From the NCBI RefSeq assembly GCF_005222805.1, contig NZ_STGC01000005.1, forward strand, positions 2,375,256 to 2,439,255: a DNA stretch of 64,000 nt, given 5' to 3'. Under the pieces are notes generated by a model, which worked only from the letters and a program-made list of their open reading frames with translations, searched no databases and was not told the origin of the DNA. The position numbers and the translations under genes are program-made. Origin of the DNA: Devosia sp. FKR38 (GTDB taxonomy: Bacteria; Pseudomonadota; Alphaproteobacteria; Rhizobiales; Devosiaceae). Of this stretch, positions 28,337 to 38,631 are shown one piece after another; position 1 is the stretch's first letter, and every line of letters begins with the position of its first letter.

Positions 28337-29530
28337 CTAGCCCTGCACCGCCTTGACGATCTTCTGGGCGGCGTCGTCCAGGTCATCGGCCGAGATCACA
28401 TTGAGGCCCGATTCGTTCAGGATGGCCTTGCCTTCCTTCACATTGGTGCCTTCCAGGCGCACCACCAGTGGCACCTGCAGACCAACTTCCTTGACCGCGG
28501 CAATCACGCCCTCGGCGATCACGTCACAGCGCATGATGCCGCCAAAGATGTTGACCAGAATGCCCTTCACCGCCGGATCGGCCGTGATGATCTTGAACGC
28601 TGCCGTCACCTTCTCCTTGGAAGCGCCGCCACCGACGTCCAGGAAATTTGCCGGCTCGGCGCCATAGAGCTTGATGATGTCCATGGTGGACATCGCCAGG
28701 CCCGCGCCATTGACCATGCAGCCGATGTTGCCATCGAGCGCCACATAGGCCAGGTCGAACTTGGAGGCTTCGATTTCCTTGGCGTCTTCTTCGCTGAGGT
28801 CACGCAGGGCCTTGAGCTCTTCGTGGCGGAAGGCGGCGTTGTTATCAAAGCTCACCTTGGCGTCCAGCACGCGCAGGTGCCCGTCGGTCATCACGATCAG
28901 CGGATTGACCTCGAGCAGGCTCATGTCGGTTTCGACAAAGGCCTTGTAGAGAATGGGGAACAGCTTGGCCGCATCGGCCTTGGCATCGCCATCGAGCGCC
29001 AGAGCGGACACGATCTTGGCGACGTCAGCGTCAGTCACGCCGGCGGTCGGGTCGATATCGACGGTGATGATCTTTTCGGGCGTGTGCTCGGCCACGGCCT
29101 CGATGTCCATGCCGCCTTCGGTGGAGACCACGAAGGATACGCGGCCGCTCTCGCGGTTCACCAGCAGCGAGCAATAGAGCTCGCGCGCAATGTCAGCGCC
29201 GTCTTCGATATAGAGGCGATTGACCTGCTTGCCGGCGTCGCCGGTCTGCTTGGTCACCAGGGTATTGCCCAGCATTTCCTTGGAGAAGGCCACCACATCG
29301 GCAATGGTCTTGGCCAGGCGCACGCCGCCCTTGGCGTCGGGGCCCAGTTCCTTGAACTTGCCCTTGCCGCGCCCACCGGCGTGGATCTGGCTCTTGACCA
29401 CATAGAGCGGACCCGGGAGCGACTTCGCAGCAGCTTCGGCTTCGTCAGCCGAGAAGATCGCCACGCCAGCCGCAACCGGCGCGCCATACGACTTCAGCAG
29501 TTCTTTGGCCTGATGTTCGTGGATGTTCAT
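28337..29530 (-). CDS. sucC: Succinyl-CoA synthetase beta subunit
   Basis: SucC supplies the ATP-grasp half of succinyl-CoA synthetase. The 397-residue protein has '[16 protein letters not shown]' at the N-terminus, '[19 protein letters not shown]' near 45, '[19 protein letters not shown]' near 200 and the C-terminal CoA-ligase block '[20 protein letters not shown]' near 320. It lies downstream of mdh, separated by a paired inverted repeat. Confidence 0.96.
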   Translation of the reverse strand: MNIHEHQAKELLKSYGAPVAAGVAIFSADEAEAAAKSLPGPLYVVKSQIHAGGRGKGKFKELGPDAKGGVRLAKTIADVVAFSKEMLGNTLVTKQTGDAGKQVNRLYIEDGADIARELYCSLLVNRESGRVSFVVSTEGGMDIEAVAEHTPEKIITVDIDPTAGVTDADVAKIVSALALDGDAKADAAKLFPILYKAFVETDMSLLEVNPLIVMTDGHLRVLDAKVSFDNNAAFRHEELKALRDLSEEDAKEIEASKFDLAYVALDGNIGCMVNGAGLAMSTMDIIKLYGAEPANFLDVGGGASKEKVTAAFKIITADPAVKGILVNIFGGIMRCDVIAEGVIAAVKEVGLQVPLVVRLEGTNVKEGKAILNESGLNVISADDLDDAAQKIVKAVQG

Positions 29531-29593
29531 TTAAAGTCCCCTTGGGTGGGTGTTCTGCTGCCGGAGGGCATCCGACGTTTCAGTCGTCCTTCC

Positions 29594-29679
29594 CTCCCCC
29601 TTGAGGGGAGGGATCGAGGGTGGGGGTGATTGGTGGATCGCTGATCGACCCCACCCCCACCCCTCCCCTCAAGGGGGAG
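29594..29679. repeat. Two facing copies of a C/G-rich repeat between mdh and sucC
   Basis: A 19-base arm at 29594-29612 (CTCCCCCTTGAGGGGAGGG) is exactly complementary to 29661-29679. An inner arm GGGTGGGGGTG (29618-29628) pairs with 29652-29662. Each arm also contains its own small palindrome. This looks like two inverted copies of the element seen singly near 40502 and 55395. It could attenuate transcription between mdh and sucC. Confidence 0.75.
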
Positions 29680-29699
29680 GGGAGCCCTCGTTCATCGTA

Positions 29700-30668
<969 letters not shown>

Positions 30669-30803
30669 TCATCCCAGACTGCGTTGAATTGGCGCACGTC
30701 TTAACCCTGTCGGCCAAGAGGAGCAAGTGAACCCTTCGTCGTAAAAGCCGTTTCGCCCTTGCCGATGGGTGAAGGGGCCATGCTGATACGGCAACCAGCC
30801 GCC

Positions 30804-31406
30804 TTAGGGCCGCGGCAGGCTTGGCCGATCAAGGGTCAAACGGGTCAAGAAGTAGTCTATCTCAGCCCGGGACTGATCAGAATGCTTGTGAGAGTCGAGG
30901 CGGAACTCCCCCACAATATCGCCGAACGGCAGGGCCGCGGTGACCAACAGCCATTTGTCGTGGTCAGTCCCGGTCAGTTGCCACACCGGCACGACCCCGC
31001 TTCGGCCGCAGGCCGCATTGAGGATCGCGATGAAATTGGGCAGCGTGGCCAGCCACTCTAGCGTGTGGCCTTCGAACAAGACTGTGGTCGTACCCAGCCG
31101 GAACGGCGGCGCGGCGTCGCTCGCCCCATGCATGATCGCCGCGAGCATAGCCTCCCGGAAGACGCCGCCGCGCAGGCAAAGCGACTGCACGATACGCCCC
31201 TTGGCCAGCATGATTTCAAAACACGCGCCGGACGCAAGCTCGTAATCCCCAACGATCGCGGTGATCTCGATCGTCTCGGGCGCTATGCCCAGCGCGGACA
31301 GGGTGGCCTCAAGGCTCGACGTGCCGAGCACAACGCTGTCCGCGCCGTTGCCGCCGGCTTTGGTCACCTGCAACCACAGGTCAAAAACGCCTGCCAGATC
31401 GCTCAT
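30804..31406 (-). CDS. Uncharacterised protein, paralogue 1 of a tandem family
   Basis: The protein has 200 residues from the ATG at 31406, which overlaps the stop of a 60-residue frame (ATGA). No known domain is recognised. It aligns by eye with the product of 31598-32275: 'VVLGTSSLEATLSALGI' with 'LVLGRSTLDSVLDITKI', 'TLEWLATLPNFIAIL' with 'DIRTFATLPDFITTT', and 'DKWLLVTAALPFGDI' with 'DKWIALQTVLPHAHL'. There is no signal peptide or membrane helix. It appears to be the last gene of the zapE operon. Confidence 0.7.
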   Translation of the reverse strand: MSDLAGVFDLWLQVTKAGGNGADSVVLGTSSLEATLSALGIAPETIEITAIVGDYELASGACFEIMLAKGRIVQSLCLRGGVFREAMLAAIMHGASDAAPPFRLGTTTVLFEGHTLEWLATLPNFIAILNAACGRSGVVPVWQLTGTDHDKWLLVTAALPFGDIVGEFRLDSHKHSDQSRAEIDYFLTRLTLDRPSLPRP

Positions 31407-31585
31407 GCTGGCGCACCGGAGCCCGCATCGCTTCTCCCGAAGACGTGCGACAAAACATGGACCTCGGCCAGGAAGCAATCGATCTCGAGTTGGCTCTCAG
31501 TGCTGGCTTCAAGGGCCTCAGAGGAACGACTGAACAGCTCATCCCGGGCCCGACATCTGCCATTGCTGATGAGACAAGCGTGCAT
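31403..31585 (-). pseudogene. 60-residue frame, probable C-terminal remnant of a third paralogue
   Basis: This short frame sits between the two tandem paralogues. Its stop overlaps the ATG of the downstream one, and its ATG (31585) comes 12 bases after the upstream stop. The tail 'STESQLEIDCFLAEVHVL' resembles 'DQSRAEIDYFLTRLTL' at the C-terminus of paralogue 1. The N-terminal part matches nothing. It is either a remnant left by duplication and deletion or a small gene kept for translational coupling. Confidence 0.45.
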
Positions 31586-31597
31586 GCCGGATATCTA

Positions 31598-32275
31598 TCA
31601 ACTGATCAGTCGGCTCGCGGCAGCCTGCGTGTGGATGCCGATTGAATAGAGGCAATAGTCCACAACGAACCGGCTCTGAAATTCAGGCTTGATCGCCTTG
31701 AGCAGGAAGTCCGCGCTGAGATGGGCGTGGGGAAGGACCGTCTGAAGAGCGATCCATTTGTCCCGCTCGCGCGCTTTGAGGGTCCACGGAATGGACGGCG
31801 GAAACATGGGATCGCCGGCGCGGGGCGTCACGGAGTCGGTGGTGGTGATGAAATCGGGAAGCGTCGCGAAGGTCCTGATGTCCTTGCCGCCCAGATGGAT
31901 CGGCAGCTTGCCGGCCGTAATCTGCGGATAGGGAAACGGCTCCTGACGCATGCCGCCCTCTTCGGCGATGGTCATCAGTCCCTCCTCGGTGCCGACCGCG
32001 CCTTGCACCTGCCAGGTCAGCTCATCGGCAGATAGGCCGTACCAGAAGCCTTGCCAGACCCCGTTGGCGTCAAACAGGAACGAGACCAGATCGGTCTCAA
32101 AGAGATGCCAGCCCGGCGATAGATCGCCCCGATCGATGAGGGATTTTCGCTTGATCTTGGTGATGTCGAGCACACTGTCCAGCGTGCTGCGCCCGAGCAC
32201 CAAGGGGTGCCCGATCTCGTCAGGCGGCGTTGTCGCCTGCACCAGCAGGTCCAATGGCGGCACTGGCTTGGCCAT
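31598..32275 (-). CDS. Uncharacterised protein, paralogue 2 of a tandem family
   Basis: The protein has 225 residues from the ATG at 32275, which directly follows the zapE stop (TGAATG). It shares several blocks with the product of 30804-31406 and is longer by an N-terminal segment 'PVPPLDLLVQATTPPDEIG'. No recognised domain, signal peptide or membrane segment is visible. Its aromatic-rich middle ('GVWQGFWYGLSADELTWQV') suggests a compact beta-rich fold, which is a guess. Coupling to zapE implies co-expression. Confidence 0.7.
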   Translation of the reverse strand: MAKPVPPLDLLVQATTPPDEIGHPLVLGRSTLDSVLDITKIKRKSLIDRGDLSPGWHLFETDLVSFLFDANGVWQGFWYGLSADELTWQVQGAVGTEEGLMTIAEEGGMRQEPFPYPQITAGKLPIHLGGKDIRTFATLPDFITTTDSVTPRAGDPMFPPSIPWTLKARERDKWIALQTVLPHAHLSADFLLKAIKPEFQSRFVVDYCLYSIGIHTQAAASRLIS

Positions 32276-33421
32276 TCAGCTCTCCGTGGTCGACGCCTCG
32301 CGCAAGCCCTTGGCAAGATAGTCCTCGGACTGCATTTCATCCAGCCGCGAAATGGTGCGCTGGAATTCGAACGCCGTCTTGTCATCCTTGCCCAATTGCT
32401 CGAGCGGCACCGCAAAACTGGCCCCCAGCTTGACCCCGCGATCATAGAGATTATCGATCAACAGGATGAAGCGCTTGGCAGCGTCCGACCGGGTCCGGTC
32501 CATCTGTGGCACATCGTCGATCACCAGGGCATCGAACACATGTGCGATCCGCACGAAGTCGCGCGAGCCCAACGGCTTCTCGCAGAGGTCGCTGAACCCA
32601 AAACGCGCCGCCCCCATGGCCACGAGCGGCACTGCTATGGAGCGACCGATGCTCTCGACCACGCCCGGCGCGCCCGGCTGACCGCCCGTGACCCGCAGCC
32701 ACAGCCGGTCCATCTCGGCCCGCACCGCGGGGCCAGTGCCAAAGGCATAGACATGCTGGCCGGCAAATTTCAGCCGCCGATAGTCGCGATCGGCATCCAG
32801 GCTCGCCACAAGACACCGCTGCTTGAGCAACTCGATGAAGGGCAGGAACAACTGGCGGTTGAGGCCATCCTTATAGAGACCGTCCGGCGCGACATTGGAG
32901 GTGGCCACCAGCGTCACCCCTGCGGCAAACAGCTTGTCGAACAGCCGATAGAGCAGCATGGCATTGGTAATGTCATGCACGTGGAATTCATCCAGGCACA
33001 GCAGCCTGAGGCCGGACCGCACGATGGGTCGCACGACCGCCTCGACCGGATCGGCATCGCTGCCCTTGTCGCCCTTGCGAAACGCCGCCATGCCGGCATG
33101 CATCTCGTCCATGAACTCGTGAAAATGCACCCGCCGCTTCTGGGCGATCGGAACGGCGGCAAAGAACAGGTCCATCAGCATGGTCTTGCCGCGCCCCACC
33201 TCGCCATAAAGGTAGAGCCCCGGCACTGGCGCGCTCTTGCTGTCAAACAGCCGGCCAAGCAGGCCCTTGGGCCGGCTCGCCACCAGCCCGGCCAGCACGC
33301 CGTCCAGCAGGCCGGCCGCTTCAGCCTGCGCCGGATCAGCCACTAGCGCGCCCTGCGCCACCAACGCCTCATAGGCACTGCTGACCGGTCCGGAACTGGT
33401 GGAAGCTAGAGTCGCTGACAT
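32276..33421 (-). CDS. zapE: Cell division protein ZapE (AFG1/LACE1-like ATPase)
   Basis: This 381-residue AAA-type ATPase has Walker A 'GEVGRGKTMLMDLFF' near residue 75, 'RRVHFHEFMDEMH' near 97, Walker B 'LLCLDEFHVHDITNAM' near 140, and 'LVATSNVAPDGLYKDGLNR' near 170, all family hallmarks. ZapE associates with the Z-ring and AFG1 relatives act on membrane proteins. The ATG at 33421 is chosen; the frame continues to 33493. The gene next to mdh is often zapE in alphaproteobacteria, but here two or three unknown genes come between. Confidence 0.92.
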   Translation of the reverse strand: MSATLASTSSGPVSSAYEALVAQGALVADPAQAEAAGLLDGVLAGLVASRPKGLLGRLFDSKSAPVPGLYLYGEVGRGKTMLMDLFFAAVPIAQKRRVHFHEFMDEMHAGMAAFRKGDKGSDADPVEAVVRPIVRSGLRLLCLDEFHVHDITNAMLLYRLFDKLFAAGVTLVATSNVAPDGLYKDGLNRQLFLPFIELLKQRCLVASLDADRDYRRLKFAGQHVYAFGTGPAVRAEMDRLWLRVTGGQPGAPGVVESIGRSIAVPLVAMGAARFGFSDLCEKPLGSRDFVRIAHVFDALVIDDVPQMDRTRSDAAKRFILLIDNLYDRGVKLGASFAVPLEQLGKDDKTAFEFQRTISRLDEMQSEDYLAKGLREASTTES

Positions 33422-33535
33422 CGATGGAACCGAATTGCTCTCGGACGCGACCCGAGGGCCAATCGCTCTTCCAATGCGTTGGAAATTGCGCACCGGTCAA
33501 GCCCGGCGACGCCTTCGGCACACCCATGCCGGGCA

Positions 33536-33561
33536 GAGAAAAGCCGGCGCTGGGCGCCGGC
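33536..33561 (-). terminator. Rho-independent terminator of the Omp19-like gene
   Basis: On the minus strand GCCGGCGC and GCGCCGGC form a stem with a three-base loop, followed by TTTTCTCT. It lies 13 bases past the stop at 33574. Confidence 0.85.
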
Positions 33562-33573
33562 TCCAATATGACC

Positions 33574-34176
33574 TTAGCGGGCCATCGAGATGGCCTGGCC
33601 ACCGCTCATCGTGCCGATATAACGGCCGCTGCTGGGGGCGAGGAAAGCGGCGATATTGCCGTTCTCATCATAGAGCTGCAGCTGGCTGCCGACCTGCTGC
33701 CAGCCCGACACCGAGGCCAGCGCCGGAATGGTGCAGCCCGGCGACGAGGCGCGATAATACGACGTGCCGGTCTTGGCGGTCATGGGCAGGTTGAGGCGGC
33801 ACTGCTGAGCACCGGCCACCACATTCCACACGCCTTCCGGCCCGCTCGACACTGCGCTGGGCTGGGCCAGCGGATCCAGCGACACCACGGAACCCAGCGC
33901 TGCGGTCTGCGTGGTCTGCCCGGCAATGGTCGGCGTGGCGGCCACGCCACCCAGCACCGGCTGGCCCGACAGGCCCGGCGCCGGGGTACCCGTTGCGCCG
34001 ATGGCCGGCAGGGCACCCTGCTGCACCACCGAATTCTGCACCGGCTGCAGTTGCGCCGGAGCGCCGATCGTGTTCAGGCCCGCCGTGTTGGACTGCGTCG
34101 ATGCGCAGCCCGCCATCAACAGGGCCACGCCCACGATCCCAACGGCCGACAACGATCCGCGCATCCAAATCGTCAT
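33574..34176 (-). CDS. Inh/Omp19-family protease-inhibitor lipoprotein
   Basis: This 200-residue lipoprotein precursor has the lipobox 'LLMAGCAS', with Cys near residue 24. A long Gly/Ala/Thr/Gln-rich linker precedes a C-terminal beta-barrel domain of the Inh/AprI type ('GVWNVVAGAQQCRLNLP', 'GCTIPALASVSGWQQVGSQL', 'YDENGNIAAFLA'). Two cysteines in the domain probably form a disulfide. Brucella Omp19 has the same layout and inhibits proteases at the cell surface. The ATG at 34176 has AGGAG upstream. Confidence 0.82.
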   Translation of the reverse strand: MTIWMRGSLSAVGIVGVALLMAGCASTQSNTAGLNTIGAPAQLQPVQNSVVQQGALPAIGATGTPAPGLSGQPVLGGVAATPTIAGQTTQTAALGSVVSLDPLAQPSAVSSGPEGVWNVVAGAQQCRLNLPMTAKTGTSYYRASSPGCTIPALASVSGWQQVGSQLQLYDENGNIAAFLAPSSGRYIGTMSGGQAISMAR

Positions 34177-34205
34177 GAGTTCGCTCCTGCCCTAAGGCTT
34201 AACCA

Positions 34206-34234
34206 ATGTTAACAAGTTGATGGCTTATAGCCAA
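34206..34234 (-). promoter_or_regulatory. Candidate sigma-70 promoter of the Omp19-like gene
   Basis: On the minus strand TTGGCT (34229-34234) and TAACAT (34206-34211) are 17 bases apart. They lie about 30 bases upstream of the ATG at 34176. Each matches four of six consensus positions. Confidence 0.4.
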
Positions 34235-34296
34235 ACCCTGTGAGCGGTACAACCGCCTGATAAGACCGTGACCCAGCCCATATCAATGTGGCGCTT

Positions 34297-34530
34297 TTAG
34301 GGGACTTCCCCCGTCATTTCCCGTAGCAGATCGGCCGCCAGCAGCCGTCCATCCGCCGCCTCGGCCTCCGGCACCTGCACGGGCACGCCCTCTGGCCCGA
34401 ACAGATTAGGCAGCCCTGGCAGCCCGCCCTCGCCCTGTTCGAGCGGGTGGAAGCCATGCGCCCGCAACGCCGCCACCAGCACGCGCGCCGTGCTGGGATT
34501 GTCCACCGTGGCAATGATCTCATAGCTCAT
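34297..34530 (-). CDS. Small protein, possible DUF2007-like signal-transducing domain
   Basis: The 77-residue protein starts 'MSYEIIATVDNPSTARVLVAAL' and has a 'VPVQVPEAEAADGRLLAADLL' C-terminal block. This layout (ferredoxin-like start, then 'V.V....A..A..LL') resembles the small DUF2007 'putative signal transducing protein' family. The ATG at 34530 has GGAGGG upstream, so translation is likely. The family assignment is tentative. Confidence 0.6.
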   Translation of the reverse strand: MSYEIIATVDNPSTARVLVAALRAHGFHPLEQGEGGLPGLPNLFGPEGVPVQVPEAEAADGRLLAADLLREMTGEVP

Positions 34531-34717
34531 GGCACGCCCTCCGCTTTGGCCACGATCCTGACTGTGATTGCACCTCGGGGCAACCCGCCATGTCTGCTTG
34601 CCAAGCCGTCATCAAAATGATGCACTCCGCCGCAGGCCGTTTCACTGCATGGTGATTTGCCCGCACCCGCTGGCCGGCGCTTAAGCTGGACTGACATCCG
34701 ACCTGCCCGGAGAACCG

Positions 34718-35812
34718 ATGGGCGCCTATATCGTTCGCCGTCTCCTTTTGATGATACCGACCGTGTTCGGCATCATGGCCATCTCTTTCCTCATCACCCA
34801 GTTTGCGCCCGGCGGGCCGGTGGAACAGGCCCTGGCCAATCTGTCGGGCCAGAATGTCTCCATGTCCTCCCAGCTCACCGGCAGCGAGGCCGGCGATTTC
34901 ACCGGCCAGCCGGCCCAGAAGGGCGGCTCCACCTATCGCGGCAGCCAGGGTCTTTCGCCCGAACTGGTCGCCCGCATCGAAAAGCAGTTCGGCTTCGACA
35001 AGCCGCCGCTCGAACGCTTCGGCATGATGCTGTGGAACTATCTGCGCTTCGATTTCGGCGACAGCTATTACCGTGACATTTCTGTGATCGACCTGATCAA
35101 GGAGAAAATGCCCGTCTCCATTTCGCTGGGCCTGTGGATGACGCTGCTGTCCTATGGCATTTCCATCCCGCTGGGCATCCGCAAGGCGATCAGCGATGGC
35201 TCGCGCTTTGACGTCTGGACCTCAACCCTGGTCATCGTCGGCTATGCCGTGCCGGGGTTCCTCATCGCCATTGCGCTGATCATCCTGTTTGCCGGCGGCA
35301 GCTTCTGGTCGATCTTCCCGCTTCGTGGCCTCCATTCGGCGGGCTCAGCCAGCTTCCCGTTCCACATCTGGCTGCTCGACTATCTCTGGCATCTGGTGCT
35401 GCCCGTCATCGCCATGGGCCTGGGCGCCTTTGCCACCACGACGCTGCTGACCAAGAATTCCTTCATCGACGAGATCGGCAAGCAATATGTCACCACCGCC
35501 CGCGCCAAGGGCCTGACCGAAACCCAGATCCTTTATGGTCACGTCTTCCGCAACGCCATGATGTTGATCATCGCCAGCTTCCCGGCCGCCTTTGTCGGCG
35601 CCTTCTTTGGCGGCTCGCTGCTGATCGAAACCATCTTCTCGCTCGATGGCCTGGGCCTGCTCGGCTTCGTCTCGGTGGCCACGCGCGACTATCCGGTGGT
35701 CTTTGCCACGCTCTATATCTTTTCCCTGCTTGGCCTCGTGGTCTCGCTGATCTCGGACCTGGCCTATATGTGGGTCGATCCGCGGCTCGATTTCGAAAGC
35801 CGCGAAGTATGA
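34718..35812 (+). CDS. yejB: Microcin C/peptide ABC transporter permease YejB
   Basis: YejB is an inner-membrane permease of the Yej oligopeptide importer, which also admits microcin C. The 364-residue protein has 'IVRRLLLMIPTVFGIMAISF' at the N-terminus, the YejB-specific insertion after the first helix ('GSEAGDFTGQPAQKGGSTY'), and the dipeptide-permease loop 'TTARAKGLTETQILYGHVF' near 265. The ATG follows CCGGAGAA. It overlaps yejE by four bases. Confidence 0.92.
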   Translation: MGAYIVRRLLLMIPTVFGIMAISFLITQFAPGGPVEQALANLSGQNVSMSSQLTGSEAGDFTGQPAQKGGSTYRGSQGLSPELVARIEKQFGFDKPPLERFGMMLWNYLRFDFGDSYYRDISVIDLIKEKMPVSISLGLWMTLLSYGISIPLGIRKAISDGSRFDVWTSTLVIVGYAVPGFLIAIALIILFAGGSFWSIFPLRGLHSAGSASFPFHIWLLDYLWHLVLPVIAMGLGAFATTTLLTKNSFIDEIGKQYVTTARAKGLTETQILYGHVFRNAMMLIIASFPAAFVGAFFGGSLLIETIFSLDGLGLLGFVSVATRDYPVVFATLYIFSLLGLVVSLISDLAYMWVDPRLDFESREV

Positions 35813-36941
35813 GCGATCTCGTTGCCCCCGCCGCGCCACCTGTCCGCCGCAGCTGGCTCAGCCCGCTCAACCGCCGCCGCTGGGCCAATTTCCGCGCCAA
35901 TCGCCGCGGCTGGTGGTCGCTCTGGCTGTTCCTGGCCTTCTTCACCCTCACCCTGGGCTCGGAATTCATCGCCAACGACCGACCGATCTTGGTGTCTTAC
36001 AAGGGCGAGCTGCTCTTCCCCGCCCTTGTCGATTATCCCGAATCCCGCTTCGGCGGCTTCCTGGGCACGCCCGACTATCGCGGCGACTTCATGGTCGACG
36101 AGATTGCCGCCAATGGCTGGGCGCTCTGGCCGCCGGTCCACTTCAGCTATGCCACCGTCGATGGCTACCAGCCCGGCTCAGGCGCCACCCCGCCCAGCTG
36201 GCTGCTCAGCCGCGAGCAGTTCTGCGAGCGCTATCCGCTGGGCGTCGAGGATCCCGATTGCAGCTGGGGCAATTTCCACTGGCTGGGCACCGATGGCGAG
36301 GCGCACGACGTGTTTGCGCGCCTGCTCTATGGCGTGCGCATCTCGGTGCTGTTCGGCTTCACCCTCACCATCCTCTCCTCGGTCGTCGGCCTGCTCGCCG
36401 GCGCCGTCCAAGGCTATTTCGGCGGCTGGATCGATCTGATCGCCCAGCGCCTGATCGAGATTTGGACCTCGGTGCCCGCGCTCTATCTGGTGCTCATCAT
36501 CGCCAGCATCATCGCCCCCACCTTCTGGGTGCTGCTCGGCATTCTGCTGCTGTTTTCCTGGGTCTCGTTGGTGGGCATCGTGCGGGCCGAATTCCTGCGC
36601 GGCCGCAACTTCGAGTATATAGCCGCCGCCCGCGCCCTGGGCGTGTCCAACACCACCATCATGCTGCGCCACCTGCTGCCCAATGCCATGGTCGCTACGC
36701 TGACCTTCATGCCCTTTATCCTGTCGGGCTCGGTGGTGACGCTGACCTCTTTGGACCTCCTTGGCCTGGGGCTCGAAGCCGGCACCCCTTCGCTGGGCGA
36801 TCTGCTGTTTCAGGGCAAGGATAACCTGCAGGCCCCCTGGCTCGGCCTCACCGGCTTTTTCGCCATCGCCATCATCATGACCCTGCTGGTCTTCATTGGC
36901 GAAGCCGTCCGCGACGCCTTCGATCCGCGCAAGACCTTCGC

Positions 36942-36945
<4 letters not shown>
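35809..36945 (+). CDS. yejE: Microcin C/peptide ABC transporter permease YejE
   Basis: This is the second permease, 378 residues. It has the conserved start 'LSPLNRRRWANFRANRRGWW', a large periplasmic segment (about 65-190) with 'HWLGTDGEAHDVFARLLYG', and the loop 'IAAARALGVSNTTIMLRHL' near 265. Its ATG overlaps the yejB stop (ATGA), and its own stop overlaps yejF in the same way, which makes a tightly coupled BEF unit. Confidence 0.92.
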
Positions 36946-38585
<1,640 letters not shown>

Positions 38586-38631
38586 TTGCCCCTAGTCTGG
38601 TCTCAGCCCAGCGCCTTTCCCGGAGCCCACG

